The notes under the pieces: generated by a model
The model's database searches: none
What the model saw: only the letters and a program-made list of their open reading frames with translations
Told to the model about the DNA's origin: nothing
Shown: positions 1-17,000 of the stretch, piece by piece
Numbering within the stretch: position 1 is the first letter of the stretch
Layout: every line of letters starts with the position of its first letter
Origin: Bryopsis sp. KO-2023
Taxonomy: Eukaryota; Chlorophyta; Ulvophyceae; Bryopsidales; Bryopsidaceae
Assembly: GCA_030272585.1 (NCBI GenBank)
Contig: BSYQ01000005.1
Location: forward strand, 5,115,501-5,179,500
Length of the DNA: 64,000 bases
Direction of reading: 5' to 3'
Position numbers and translations under genes: made by a program

Positions 1-4796
<4,796 letters not shown>

Positions 4797-5509
4797 GTGT
4801 TTTTCGAGCCCCATCCCCACACAGCCTGAGCAATAACGAGACTTGGAAGATTGAAGTTTTGACTTTTCACACGATCGGTTCGTGGGCGGTTTGGGGGATA
4901 TGTAATGCCGATGGATCGATTGATATTTGTGAAATGTCTGCACGCTGTTTCTGTCCCTGTAGGAACATCTGTTTATTTATATGTGGAAGTACCCACCCCG
5001 GTTGCATTGTTTGGTTGATGCTGACTAATGGCATGTGTTTTAACTTCTGGAGGGTGGGGGGAGGGGGAGAAGATATCTGTAGCAAGAAAAATGGTCGGTG
5101 GGTTTTTAGGGAGGAGGGACAGAAAAAAAAGAAGGGGAGGGGGGGGTGAATGTTGCTGGGTTTTTCTGTACCATGTAGAGGGATGTGGGGTTTTGATGTG
5201 GCTTTGGGGGGGGGGGGGAAGGAGGGGTTCAAAGTAGCAGTTTTTTTGTTCTGCAAATCGATCCGTTGTGTTTTTTACGCTGCATCGCACCGGCTGCGGA
5301 GTCCACACGACCTGGTGATTTTGCCGATGGATATTATTTCGTGTGTGGACGTTGCGTGACAGAACGCCAGTCGTGGTGAAATCGTTGCTCTGCACGTGGT
5401 TGAAATTTTGAACAGGTCATTGACTGAACCGAACACGTAGCCGTTGTGTGTTGCGCAATACATAACGGTTGGTTCTTTTGGTGTGCGGTGATGGGGTGTT
5501 TAGCAAACT
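4797..5509. other. Spacer between AP-2 alpha and the next gene
   Basis: Presumed 3' untranslated region and terminator of AP-2 alpha, then the upstream region of the next plus-strand gene. Up to about 5230 it is T/G-rich with G runs. From about 5270 composition becomes balanced, as expected of a promoter and 5' leader. No coding sequence was recognised. Confidence 0.6.
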
Positions 5510-7481
5510 ATGGATGTCGAGGTGGATCGGTTGCACGCTTCGGTTCTGAAAAAGGAGGTGAAGGATTCGAGCAGGAGGGTGCATACGTCTCGTTCGCGAC
5601 TGCCGCAGGATTTGCTCCCATGTCAGGTGCAAGGCCACCATTCTGTGTGCTGAATCGTATCAGCAAGGCTATATCATCTGCAAGGCTACATCATGCCCTG
5701 CTTTCCGATAATTACTCAGCGGCTGAAACGGCCGTAATCACTCCACATGTGTCCAGCACCCACCATGTTTCGCTTCAAATCAAGCAATCCAAAACTCAGC
5801 AGAACTAGCAACAACAACAATAATTACATATTGCCTGAACCAGCAACTGAGGGTACCAGCTCGGTAATGCAGTGCCAAAGGGCACACTTCCAATGTAATC
5901 ACGAATTTGGGGCCAAATCTGCAGGCCGAAGAGATGGAACAGGATTGGAAGCCCGATGTGGCGAACACTCCGGCCGAGGTATGCATGGACCCCTAGGTGC
6001 ATTCTTGCATTTCCTATGTGGAGAGCGAAAACTCTTTGGCGGTTGCAGGATCAACATTTGTTGGATAGCGACGCCAAGTACTCACAAATGCGAGACGCGT
6101 TGCACCATTTCGAGGATGCGGATGAAAATCTCTTCGGTCGAGCAAGGGAGCGCGCGTTCTACAGCGCCCTGCGCAAGGCCCTGTATAATTGCGTCACGGC
6201 CAGACCAGAGAGTCGTCGAACCGCCAGCATAAATGCGACGCATAAGTGGTTTTTGAAGAGCCAGCCAGAAGATACCGAGCAATCGATGCGACCCACAGTG
6301 TCCGTTCTGAGAACGGCGAATGGGCGTCACGCATTCATCAGAGATCCGAACCGACAGAAGGGGGAACCCAACGCAAGAATAAAACAGGTGTGCAAGATTG
6401 GGGGCGAAGCGCCGCCTCATGGAGAGATATACAGTGGCTATGGGGACAGGCTGGAGCTTGATTCGTGTGCCAACAGCCCAGTACCGAATTCTGTGACGAC
6501 TGGCCATGGTGGTGTGCCTTCCGCGCACCGTAAGAGTATTTCTCCGCCGGAACACAGGCCAGGGTGGACGATGGCAACGGGGCCATCAATGCGCTCCACT
6601 CCGACACCAGATCTGACAGAAGATAGCACCGCTAGGGGAGGGTGGTCTCGGGCGGCGTCCGAGAGTAGCGCAAGGCCAGACAAACCGCGAAAGAGAAGGG
6701 TGGCCCAACTGGAGCAAAACGCTCGGGAGCAGATCACCATGTGCAAGATCAGTGCCGCCGGAGACGATGCCGAGTTCGCAATCATGCAGCAGAGGTGGCT
6801 CGAAGCGCAGACCATACAAACAAAGTACGAGGTGCCCAAGAGGCCCCAAAATTTATTCTGTACGTTGTTGGATATGGGCTATTTTTTGGGTCAGTGAAAA
6901 ATTGGGTGAACCAAAAAAGCTGTGTATAAATCGTCAGGTACATGATGGATGTGGAGGAAGCGTTGAGTCGCTGGTCGGCCCACAGAGCTCGTGTCGAGGA
7001 GGAAATCTCAAGACGCCGAGAAGCCACCAGGTTTGCGGCACCCTTCCCTGACCGAGTGCCGCAATCTACTCTGCACCTCTACTTAAGCACCCCTGCTGCC
7101 ACCCATCCCGAGGGCGAACATCGCAATGACCCCACCATTGACGAACTTTCACAGATGAAAGCGATGTGTTTGTCTCCATACGCACGAAACAGCTATATGA
7201 TTGGGAAGAGAGCGGGGGGGCTGAGAAGTGAGGTGATTATCGAAAGCGTTGACGAAGCAGCAAGAATCTCTGAGAAGCTGGGACGAATGGGCATCGCTTC
7301 GAAAGAAGTTGCAGAGAGCGCGCTGAACCCTGTCCCGGACAAACCACGTGGTATGTGCGAAATCCTGTTGCCAAAACCAGGGGAATTTGCCCCGCCGGCT
7401 GACGAGACTGGCAAGAGGTCTGGGTCTCCGAAAGGGAAGCGAAAATCGAGGAAGAAGTCCGGCAGGAAAAAGGCTAAATAA
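5510..7481 (+). CDS. Unrecognised charged protein with Lys/Arg-rich C-terminus (about 509 aa)
   Basis: I do not recognise this family. Proposed exons: 5510-5626, 5925-5978, 6049-6863, 6938-7481; the lengths are phase-consistent. The first three junctions look normal. The last intron uses a weak donor (AC followed by gttgtt) chosen because the stronger site at 6860 would give a stop. The 5' exon starts MDVEVDRLHASVLKKEVKDS. The middle is charged and low in hydrophobics, with a helical stretch (RARERAFYSALRKALYN) and an Arg/Lys patch PRKRRVAQLEQNAREQ. The last exon begins with a predicted helix (EEALSRWSAHRARVEEE) and ends in a Lys/Arg/Ser tail (KGKRKSRKKSGRKKAK) like a nuclear-localisation or nucleic-acid-binding tail. 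No signal peptide or membrane segment. The two long open stretches could instead be separate genes. Confidence 0.6.
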
Positions 7482-7992
7482 GATTCTGGGTTTCGTTAAA
7501 ATGTACAATGAACTGGTTTTGAACACCAAATCTGATCCACTCATTCCAAGACGACTTCGACCTCCGGGTGGTGCATTGTTTTACTTTTTTGGGGGGGGAC
7601 AATTGGGTCAACTGAAACCCACCCAAACGTTGTCGCGATGGCGTTTTCCAACGTCTGGATTTCGAATCTGACCACCAGCTCTTGCGCTGAATCCAAGATT
7701 ACACACGAATCCAACACGGTCACATGGTCGCCCATTCAACGACACGTGCAAGATTCATACGGATCGTGGGAGCTCGCTCTGCATAAAGCAACGCATCCAA
7801 TTACGCTTTATAAGATCATGGAGGAAAGATAGAAATCCTAGACAGCGTGCCGTCCGACGTGTCACCGAATTTCTTGCAATGGTGCGCTGGGATCGGGTTT
7901 GGTATGGTGAAAGGGGCGGAATCAGTACGATCGTCGCGGCAACCCGGAAGGCACCTTTTTCCCCCCTCAAACGAACGGACTGAAAGTGTCGT
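7482..7992. other. Spacer upstream of the ELF3-like gene
   Basis: About 510 bp with a small T6G8 tract at 7585-7598. The rest has balanced composition, consistent with promoter and leader. No gene seen. Confidence 0.6.
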
Positions 7993-10900
7993 ATGGATGG
8001 CTTGCTCAGGGGATCGTCTTCGCCTGGCTTCCCACCTCAAACCTTTTTCCAAGGCGCCGACGGCAACCCCTCGCTAGACGTCGCAAATTTTTTTCGCCTC
8101 GCTCAACAAGCGGGCCAGCAGTTTTCAATGTTGGGAATGGTGAGCAGTGAATCCAGAACTTCCCAGTCAGAACTCGTTCAGCGTTGGCGTTCCTTTCTCC
8201 GAACGCGCATTTCGTTTCTTGCTGTGCTCGCGTGTGAAGACAAGTGTTTTGGGAGTGTGAAGGGGGTTTGACTTTCTTGTGGGGTTTTGTCTGTGTTTGT
8301 CGTTGTGTAGTACAACAGTCTACTGGGTCCCGCTGGGTCTCAACTGGCGACCCAGCTGGCAGCGCACGTGGGCGCGCAAGCGGGGGCTACCTTTCCCCCA
8401 CCGCAAAACCAAGCCACCAACCCCTCCAGTTTCAACGGAATCTGGCCACAAGTTCCGCCTCCTCAAAATTGGCCAGGCAGTGGGCAGTGGGCCCAGCAAG
8501 GACCCACCCCGTTGCTACAGGGTGGGATGATGGTCCCCAACACGAGGCTCTCCAGTGTGCCTCCAGGATTGCATCCTGTAGTGCCCCCCCCAGGCGTCCA
8601 GCCCTATGTGGGTTACCAACACTGCCCTAGACCACCGCCCCAAACTCCAAAAGAGAGGAGGGGAGCAGCTGTAGATAATAGAAGGGAAATTCATGGCGGT
8701 GGGGACCATGGCAGGGAGGCCCCCCATTCCGGATCGCAGACCACCAATCAAATTCCAGCGGAGTGCACCCCGTTTGCAACAGCAGCCCGAGAGATTCATG
8801 CCAATGGGAACGGAGCGGTGAGGCCTCCACAAGCACCACCGCCTCCATCTGGCCACATGCAATCTCAGGAGTTTCGGGCCGATTCCGTCCCGTTGCCGCA
8901 CAATGTCTGGAAATTGCTGCAAGAGAGCATGGCAGGGATGGATCCAAATTGCTTGAAGGAGAGCTTGAGTAGAAACGCTGGGGCGGGTGGGTTTCCTCCA
9001 CAGTTGCCATTCGGGCCGGTCGGTGGATCCACAGGGGGCAGTGGAAACGGTACTGCCAATGGTGTCGGGGTCCAAGGGGAGGGCGAGACAAACCCCAATT
9101 CCGGAGATTCCGCTGCAGGTCCCAGTTCGGGGACCGGGGGGGATCAAGATGGGTGTAACGAAATGGGGCAGATATTCAGGGAAAAATTCGGCGAAGAGAA
9201 ATTTCAAGCTGTTCGGACGGTGCTTCTGGAACAACAGGAGGTGTTCATGAGGCAAGTTTGGGAGGTGCACCGGCTACATTGGTTTCAGTGCTATCTCCAA
9301 GCCGTTCAGAGCTTGCCCGATCAGAAGAAAACGGGGGAGTTGTTGAACATAAGGGAATCTTCCTCAGGGAAATGCACCTCGGTGGGCATGGACTCCCCGC
9401 TGAATCCTCTCGACCAACAAGGGGTTCCGTATTCACCCAGAGCCACCGCTTCGCATTTGATCAACATGCAAATGGGCATGCATGGGAATGCAGGATCGGT
9501 ACCCAATTTACTGCAGAGCCCACCCGAGACAGAGATGGATGGGGGTCCACGGATTTCGAAACAAAGCCAACAACAGTCGATGAGATCTAGCAAGGATTGT
9601 GTGGGGGCGCCCCCGATGGAGAAAATTGCACCTAACGCACCGGTGCAATCTCTGGCGATGGCGAACGGCCCCCACACGAAATGGTTCCTGCAGCATTTCG
9701 GGCAAGAGGAGGCAATTACTGGAGCAACAGCGCAGCAGCAAGCTGCCGGTAGTTTCGGGGAATGTCCCAAGCCTTGGCTGCCATTCGCTAAAGATCTGGA
9801 GGCGAAAGAGCACGGAGTCAATGGTGGCTGTCCTCCTCCTCCCCATCCAATGATGCCTCATGACTGGAATGGGGGGCAGGTGGAGCCGATGTCGATCGCT
9901 CAGGTTGCTGGGAGGTGGTGGTGGAGGGATTGGAATCATGTGCTGAACGGTGGTGTTCAGGGTTCTCGCAGATGGCCTCTGAAACAGCACGTCGTTACTA
10001 ATGAGGAAGATGGGCAAGAGGTGTCGTCCTGCAGACCTAATCAACAGGCGAGGAAGCGGTGGGTGGGGTGTAATTTATGGCGTTCGATCGCCATCGCTCC
10101 AATCAACATTCCCAAGTCATCCAATCAAAATCCCGTTTCTATGAATATAAAAAAAATAGAGAGAGATAGATAGGTGTAAGACCCCATTTTTTTGTCTTTT
10201 CACGTCTTGGTTTATATATTTTCCCAACGGTTTTTAGCTGAAATTGTCCTGATGTCACCGGCTGCAATTTCTTTTTTATGTTTCTTTTTTTTTTTTTTTG
10301 GAACGGCGCTGTGTGTCAGTTCACAGTCTTTAGTGGATTGCCGAAAAGCAGCCCCATCTTTTGTAGATTTTTTGTATGGACCCCGGCTCTGCCAAATTTT
10401 GTTCCTTCGTAGCGTTTCTCCATGTTGAGAGTGTTTCTGTGGCTTTTCTGTGGAGTTCTTTGAATTTTTACAATGGTGTGGTATCAGGGGAAGCAAGGAG
10501 ATTGCAAAAACAGCTGGTGGAGAGAAGGCACATCACATTTCTCAACCGTGTCTAGTGAATGGAGGGGCGTCTGTGGATTGGACCAAGGAGGGGGGAAATT
10601 CGACGCCCAGATGCACCAGGGCAGTCAAAGAGGTTGAAGGTGGCCGCGGATTGAGAGAAAAACAAAAGCCGATCGGAAACGGAGCAAGTCATAAATCCAC
10701 GAAACGGAGGATGCGGAAGGTGAGCTGTGATGATAAATGGGGGTTAAAACGATCGAATTGGCTGATTTTAGTCATTTCCCCATGTGAAATATCTTTTTTT
10801 TTCTTTTGACACATGGGTGCTTTGTTTTTTTTTGAAGATGGCAACCCTGCCCGTGAAAGTCCGGAAGAAAGCCAAAAGATTTACTCCTCCGTTGAACGAA

Positions 10901-11092
10901 TGCGAATCGATCGCCTCTGGTAACTCTGGTCCCTGCGAGAATGGTGGCAAGGGTAGCGGGGGCGATAATGCTAACAGTAATGGTAACTGTGATGCGCATA
11001 ACGCCGGGTCAGATGGAGTTCCACCCGGTGGCGATACGGAAAGAAATGCAGCCAATATTCTCCTATCGTTCGCGCCTCGAGCAGTTGGGTGA
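7993..11092 (+). CDS. ELF3-like (EARLY FLOWERING 3 / EEC family) protein
   Basis: Exons 7993-8139, 8311-10058, 10488-10719 and 10838-11092 join in phase with good GT-AG sites, giving about 793 aa. The protein is mostly disordered and rich in Pro, Gly, Gln, Asn and Met. One conserved block (around nt 9160-9315) contains FQAVRTVLLEQQEVFMRQVWEVHRL, which follows the ELF3 pattern in which a QQxVF motif is followed by (E)(L/V)HRL and an aromatic/VQ segment. ELF3 is the scaffold of the evening complex, which with LUX and ELF4 represses transcription in the circadian clock of plants. The N-terminus (MDGLLRGSSSPGFPPQTFFQ) and the C-terminal AANILLSF segment are extra short conserved-looking islands. 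The open frame continues past 10058 to 10173, but that tail is intron read-through. The family call rests on one motif plus overall composition. Confidence 0.6.
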
Positions 11093-14000
11093 TGGAGAAA
11101 AAAGGAAGGGGTGAATTAAAGGTTTGAAAAGGAAAAGAGATGTTTTCCGCCCGATCGCTGGTGTTCGTTTCCTGTGGGGTTTTGACTTTTTTTGTATTAG
11201 ATAGCAGCAGTGTGGCTGAGAGGACAGGGGGGAAAGGTAGTTGGGTAAAAAAAAAAAAATCGAGAAAAAAAGGTCCAAAAGATAATGTGACGAGGCAAGA
11301 AACAAGAAGGGGAAAGAAAGAAAGAAAGAAAGAAAAAAACAAGTGAAAAAGTTCCAACGACCTAGGAGGATAAGATTTTATAAAAGGGATGGCAGACTTG
11401 CGCTGGTGGGGGGAATAGTCAGGGTGAGATGCTTTTTTTGTGCCCCTCCAGAGCAACATGAAGTAAGTTGTATGCAGAGAGGATACCTTCTTTTTGTTTT
11501 TAGGGTGAAAGGGAAGATGGGGATGAGGTGGAAAATGGAAAAAAAAATTAAGGTGATACTTTTTGAAAGGCAAAAAAAGTGAGATCACACTTTTGAAGGG
11601 AAGAAAAATGTGAGATCGTGTTTTTTCTAAAGGGTCGAAAGAGTGCTTTCTTTGTTGTGTTTGTTTTTTTTTCGTCCCATGTCAGACTGCATGATGTTTT
11701 GTTTCTTTTCTTCATTTTGCCCTTTTTATAAATGCATGTGTTTTTCGGTGTATGTCTGAGAACACACCCCGGAAAGAAAAAAAAAAAAAGCTTGGAAAGA
11801 ATGAGGCGGACATCGGATGAGAGAAGGATTTTTTTTTGATAGCAAATCCCCCACTTTTTTTTTTGGGGGGGGGGGCGGGGGGGGGGAACGGGAGGTTTGA
11901 ATTAGCTAGTCCTTCGTGTTTTTTTTTATGCTTTTTTTTTCATTCCTGTTTTGATAGCTCTGTTTTTGATGGGGTAGGATTTTCTTGAAAGATTTCCACC
12001 CCAAGAAACGGATGAGGTTTTTCTTAAATCCTTTTTCTTTTTTTTTTTCTCTTTTCTGCAATGACTTGTTTTCATAGCGAGACAGAAAAAGAAAAAAAAG
12101 CACGGGGGAACAAAACTCTATGTGAAGTGTTTTCTTCTTTTTTTTATATACTTAATATCAGGGTTTTCTATATATTTCTATATACATGTGCGAGGGGGGG
12201 CAAAAAAAAAATGCATGCAAACCTGTCGGCAAAATGCTTCTGTTTTGTTTGTTTTTGTGGTGTTTTTTTTTTCCCACCTCGATCCCAGGTTGAGGGTTGG
12301 TTTATTCTTGCAATCTGGGTTGCGTTTTTCAAGGTTTTAGGGAAATAAGCATGAAAAATATTCAAACAAAACGAAAAAAAAAGCAAAAAAAAAAGAGGAA
12401 CATGCATATTTCGGAGACAACGATTAGTGTAGGTAGAGATACTATGGGGTGGGTTGATGCTTTTTATATTTTGGTTTTTTTTTTTTTTTTTTTCTGGAAA
12501 CGGAAGGAAAAGATATGTAGCAATATTTGTGGGATGGTTTTTTAAAAATTGAAATGTTCATGAACTCTTTCTGCTCTTTTTTTTTTTTCTTTTTTTTTTT
12601 TTGGGGGGGGGGGAGGGGGGGATAAGCTCAGTGAGTAAGGTGCTTGTGTTGTGTTTGGTAAATATATATATATATATATTTTTATTTTTTTTTTTGGGGG
12701 GGGGTCGTGATTTCATTAGCTGGTGGGAAATGCTCTGCAAACTGAATGAGAGGTTCTGTTGTGCTTTCCACAAGGAAAAATGGAAAGAGGAAAAAACCTG
12801 GATAGATGTAGAGAGACCAAAGGAGGAAAAAAACAAGAAAAATAATTGAGGAAAAACCATTCCTCTCGTAATAATAACGATGTGCCGCCCATTGCTAGTG
12901 CGTTGACTCTCCCTCTAGAAGGAAATGAGTTAGTTCTGTTGGGTTAGATGTATTTTTTTTTTAACCAAAAGAAAAGGAAGATATGGAAGAGTATGGCCAA
13001 TTGAAGTCATATCGCTCCGCACACATCCATACCAGCAAGAAAACCAAAGAAAGAAAAGAAAAAAAAAGAGATTCGGGGTTTTCGGGGGTTGAGGTTTCGT
13101 TGAGCGTTCGCATTTTCCCTCCTGGAGTTTTTCTTTTCCCCTTGCCTATAGAATTCCGAGCAAATGTGGGGGAAATTTATGAAAGGAGGGAAAAAAAACA
13201 ATTGTTTTTTTTCTTTTCTTGTTTGGGGGAGGTCAATTTTCCAAGCGGTGTGCCATTTTGTAGAGATCTGGAGCAGATCAATTCTTTAAACAACGAATCG
13301 ATTCCGAAAATACAATTAAATAAGAGTTGTTCATTCGTTTATAAGGATATATATCTCCCCGACAAAAACTGTTCGTGTTCCTTTGTCTTGTTTCATATCT
13401 TCTTGGGGAGTGCATCTTTTTTTTTTCTTTTTCCTCCGGAAGGTCTCCAAGGGAATTTCGCAAAAAAATAAATAAACAAAAGCCTTGAAAACAAATAAAA
13501 AGCAAGAAAAGCCGTGTTTCAGATTTGAGATTGTGGAAGAATCAACAAAAAGATCTTAAAAAAATCGTTCTGGAACAACACAGTGGCCACCTTAAAACTG
13601 ACAGATTCGTGTAAAAATGTGAATTAAACACAACTTTAAATTGTCTAATTTTTTTTCCCATCATGTACTTCACCAATTCCCCTCTCCTTTATTTCAGCCC
13701 ATTTTCTCCAATCACAAAAAGAAAGAATTACACATACATCCTTTTCTCCACCACGGCTCACTTTTCTTTTTTCTTTTTTTTTTTTTGGGAGGGGGGGGGT
13801 TCCACATGCAACACGCATCTACCAGTCGAATAGTTTTCAGGAAATCATGTGGGCTGATGTTGCGAGTCGAGAAAAACTGACAGGAGATGTTGAAGCAGAG
13901 CCCATGATTCACTGTCCTCTCGGCACTGGCACCAGCCACCATGAAATTTTTTATTTAGAATTTAAATCTGGGAATGGGGATGGTCGTGGCATTGAACCGA

Positions 14001-17000
14001 AGGTGGCACATGTTTTCATATTAGGTTGAGAATCGATTGTTGCATGTTGATGAAATGAATGATGATTATGAGTGACTCCTTCCACCGTTTCGTGGAAAAA
14101 GCAAACGCATGCAACAAACCATTAATTTTCCTTGCAATCCTGGGGAGTTGGGAACAAACTTCAGGTCTACGCCCTGTCCGGTTTCTTTTCGAGCTCCACC
14201 AGGGAGTTTCATTCCTTGATGCAGCACAAGGGGCACTATTCTGTCAGTTAATCCTCAATAGCGGGCTGTTTCAGGGTTGAAAATGTCTTGTTCCACAACT
14301 GAATGTCTGGCTCTTTAACCCTCCAGCATTATTTACATATGTATACATTGGCTGTGAATTCCAACACTACCACCTGATTGGTTACGTCAATCTCACTTCG
14401 CTTGTTATTCCTCAGAACCTTTAGTGAGAGGTATTGCTTTTACACTTTAAGGATTTTCATTTTTCATTTTTTTTTTTGGGGGGGGGGTGGAGGAGGACAC
14501 GGAAAAAGCTCAACAGGGATCCATATATTTTACACCTCGATTCCACCACACTTTCTTTGCACCTCCAAATATTTAAAAGAAAAAGTCAGCATATCCTCCA
14601 TCAAAAGTCATCCCTCACTCCTGCACTCAACTAAAAACACTTCCCTTTTTTTTCTTTTTTCTTTTTCTTTTTTTTAATGTACTTGGGCATTCCTGCCGTT
14701 CCGTTGTTTTCCCAACTTTCGTTTCCAGATCTAAAAAAAAGAGGGCCCTTATTTAAAAACAAAAAAGTTGCAGTAAGAAGCTATGGCTTTTTGCAACAGA
14801 ACCCACCTCCGAAAATCGAGATTTTACACACGGGGGACAAAATCATCCAAAAAATTGCTCCTTCCTTTTTGAACCCCTTACCTAACTCGAGCATTTTTGA
14901 CAAACATCCCCTGCAACTCACCATAAGATATGTTGCACAGGCGATGTTTTTTTTTTTTGGGGGGGGGGGGGGAGGCGGGGGTTGCTTTTGCTTTTTTACT
15001 TCTTTTCAACCACAGATTTTCTGTATATGACCCTCCTTTGAAATCCCAATGCCAATTTTCACTTCAACCCCTCCCCCCCCGCCCCCCCCCATTCTTGAAC
15101 CAAAAAGAGAAACGGAGGTGCTCATAACCCCACTATAAGGGTATATAGGAAAACGAGCGCATTTTTCCTTTTCCTTTTTTCCCTCATAATTTCCTCATGT
15201 CAAAGTAATTTCTTTCTTTTCCTTGCTATTGAAAGCAATACCCATCGAACGTTACGCTGCAAGGAATCAGAATGCAAGTCAAAGCATCATCAGCCTATTT
15301 TGGCTGAGAGGGGGGGGGGGGGGGATCGACAGGATTTAGGGATTTGAGGATTTTCAAGCTACATAACACTATCCTCCTTCCCAGATATTTTGTGGATGAA
15401 TCCACGTCCTGCATTCCAGCTAGGGTTGCCTGGCTCATTTCCCCACCCCACCCCAAATATCCATCCTTTCCACACAGCGCCACTAGACAAGGCCATCGAC
15501 AAGGAACATGAATCAAAGTCATTATTATTGAATCAGAGCTCCACACGACGAAGGTTTGCCATCAAAAACTAATTCAAAAAATTAACAAAAAAGAGAATGA
15601 CCACCGACGGCATCCTTCCAAGATTGAGCTCCTTCTTCGATCTTTGCCCCCCTCATCTAAAATTCTCTCTGCATGGGCAAAACGGAACAAACCGTTCCAC
15701 CCAGCTGCGAGCTACAAAACCCATCGAGGTGTCTTTTTCTAGGGGTATCCAAACAGGGAGCAACTGCAACTCATTTTTTGATTTTCGCTGAACTACTGGT
15801 TGAAGAAAAGGAAGGAAGGCTTCGATGGCAAGCTGAAGTTTTTACACAATTTCAATCCATTTTCCCCCACATCCAATATGCCAACCACCAGCCCCATTTC
15901 TTTCAACTTTTTGCTCTTTCCTCTCAAGACCTCCTATCCAAACCAACTACGAAAGCCAGCAGTTTCAATTCTTGTCTCCATTTCGATCCCCTTATATACT
16001 GTGTTGCTTTCTGCCCCCCACCCCCCAACCCCCCACCACCTTCTGGCTGGTTTGCTCTTTTTTAAAAACATCATCTATTTCTAATTACGCCAAATGCAAC
16101 ACATTCTGTTCCAAATAAAAGAAAACCGCCTATCGCTACCTCTGCTGGCCCAGCTTCCTCCGATTCTTTTCCCTCTTGTTAAAAAAAAAAAACAAAAAAA
16201 AAACAATGATAACGCCAGCATCATCTTGTTTAGATGGAAAAAGAAAAAAAAAAAAAAAGAAAAAAAGAGTGAGAGAGAGAAAATTCCTTGTGACCAAGAA
16301 ATCAACAAGTGGGAATCAAGGGAATTCAAATTTCCCCTTTTTTTTCTGTTTCTGTTTTTTTTCTTTAAGTTTTTTTTTGCATTGCAGGGGGAAAGGGGGG
16401 GAGGTGGGGAGGAGAGGGGAAAAGAAAACTAAACAGAAAACGCCAAAAAAAAGAGTGTGGAAAGCAGAACAGAGAAGACTATATACATAAGAATGGCCTT
16501 TTAGGGAGAATTCCGATTTTGAAAAGAAAGACAAATATTCAGCCAACGAAAAATTGAAAACTCACGAGGAGGTTTTCTTCACATCTTCTAAAAATATACG
16601 CACGTACATGTTTTCCTCTTCAAAATGTTTTCTTCCCCCACCATTCTTTTTTATCCAAATTCCAGATTTCCAGCCACAGCAATGATCACTTTCATTTTTC
16701 CCCATTTTTTTTCTTTCCTGAAAAGTTCTCTCACTCTCTCACTCTTTTCTCCTTTTTTTTTTGCTGTTCTTTTCTCCTCCCCTTCCCCGTTGTTTTCTTT
16801 TTTTTTCTCTCTCTCCCCACCATTATTGCTCGAACAAATCCATTCCTTTGATATTTTTCCCCCTTCTTGATCTAACCACCTCCACCTTGTTCATCCTTTG
16901 TTTTCTTTTCTCCGTCCCCCCCCCCACCAAAAAAAAAAAATACAAGCAAAAAATGAAAAGAAAAAAAAAACCCACAAACACACACACAGCTTATTTGCCT

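Noticed and set aside
8515-9270. 251-codon minus-strand frame
   Set aside because: Antisense of the large ELF3-like exon; composition mirrors the Gly/Pro/Asn-rich plus strand and no family signal is present.
10059-10173. C-terminal extension of the large ELF3-like exon
   Set aside because: A good donor at 10059 joins in phase to 10488, and the extension ends in low-complexity sequence; treated as intron read-through.
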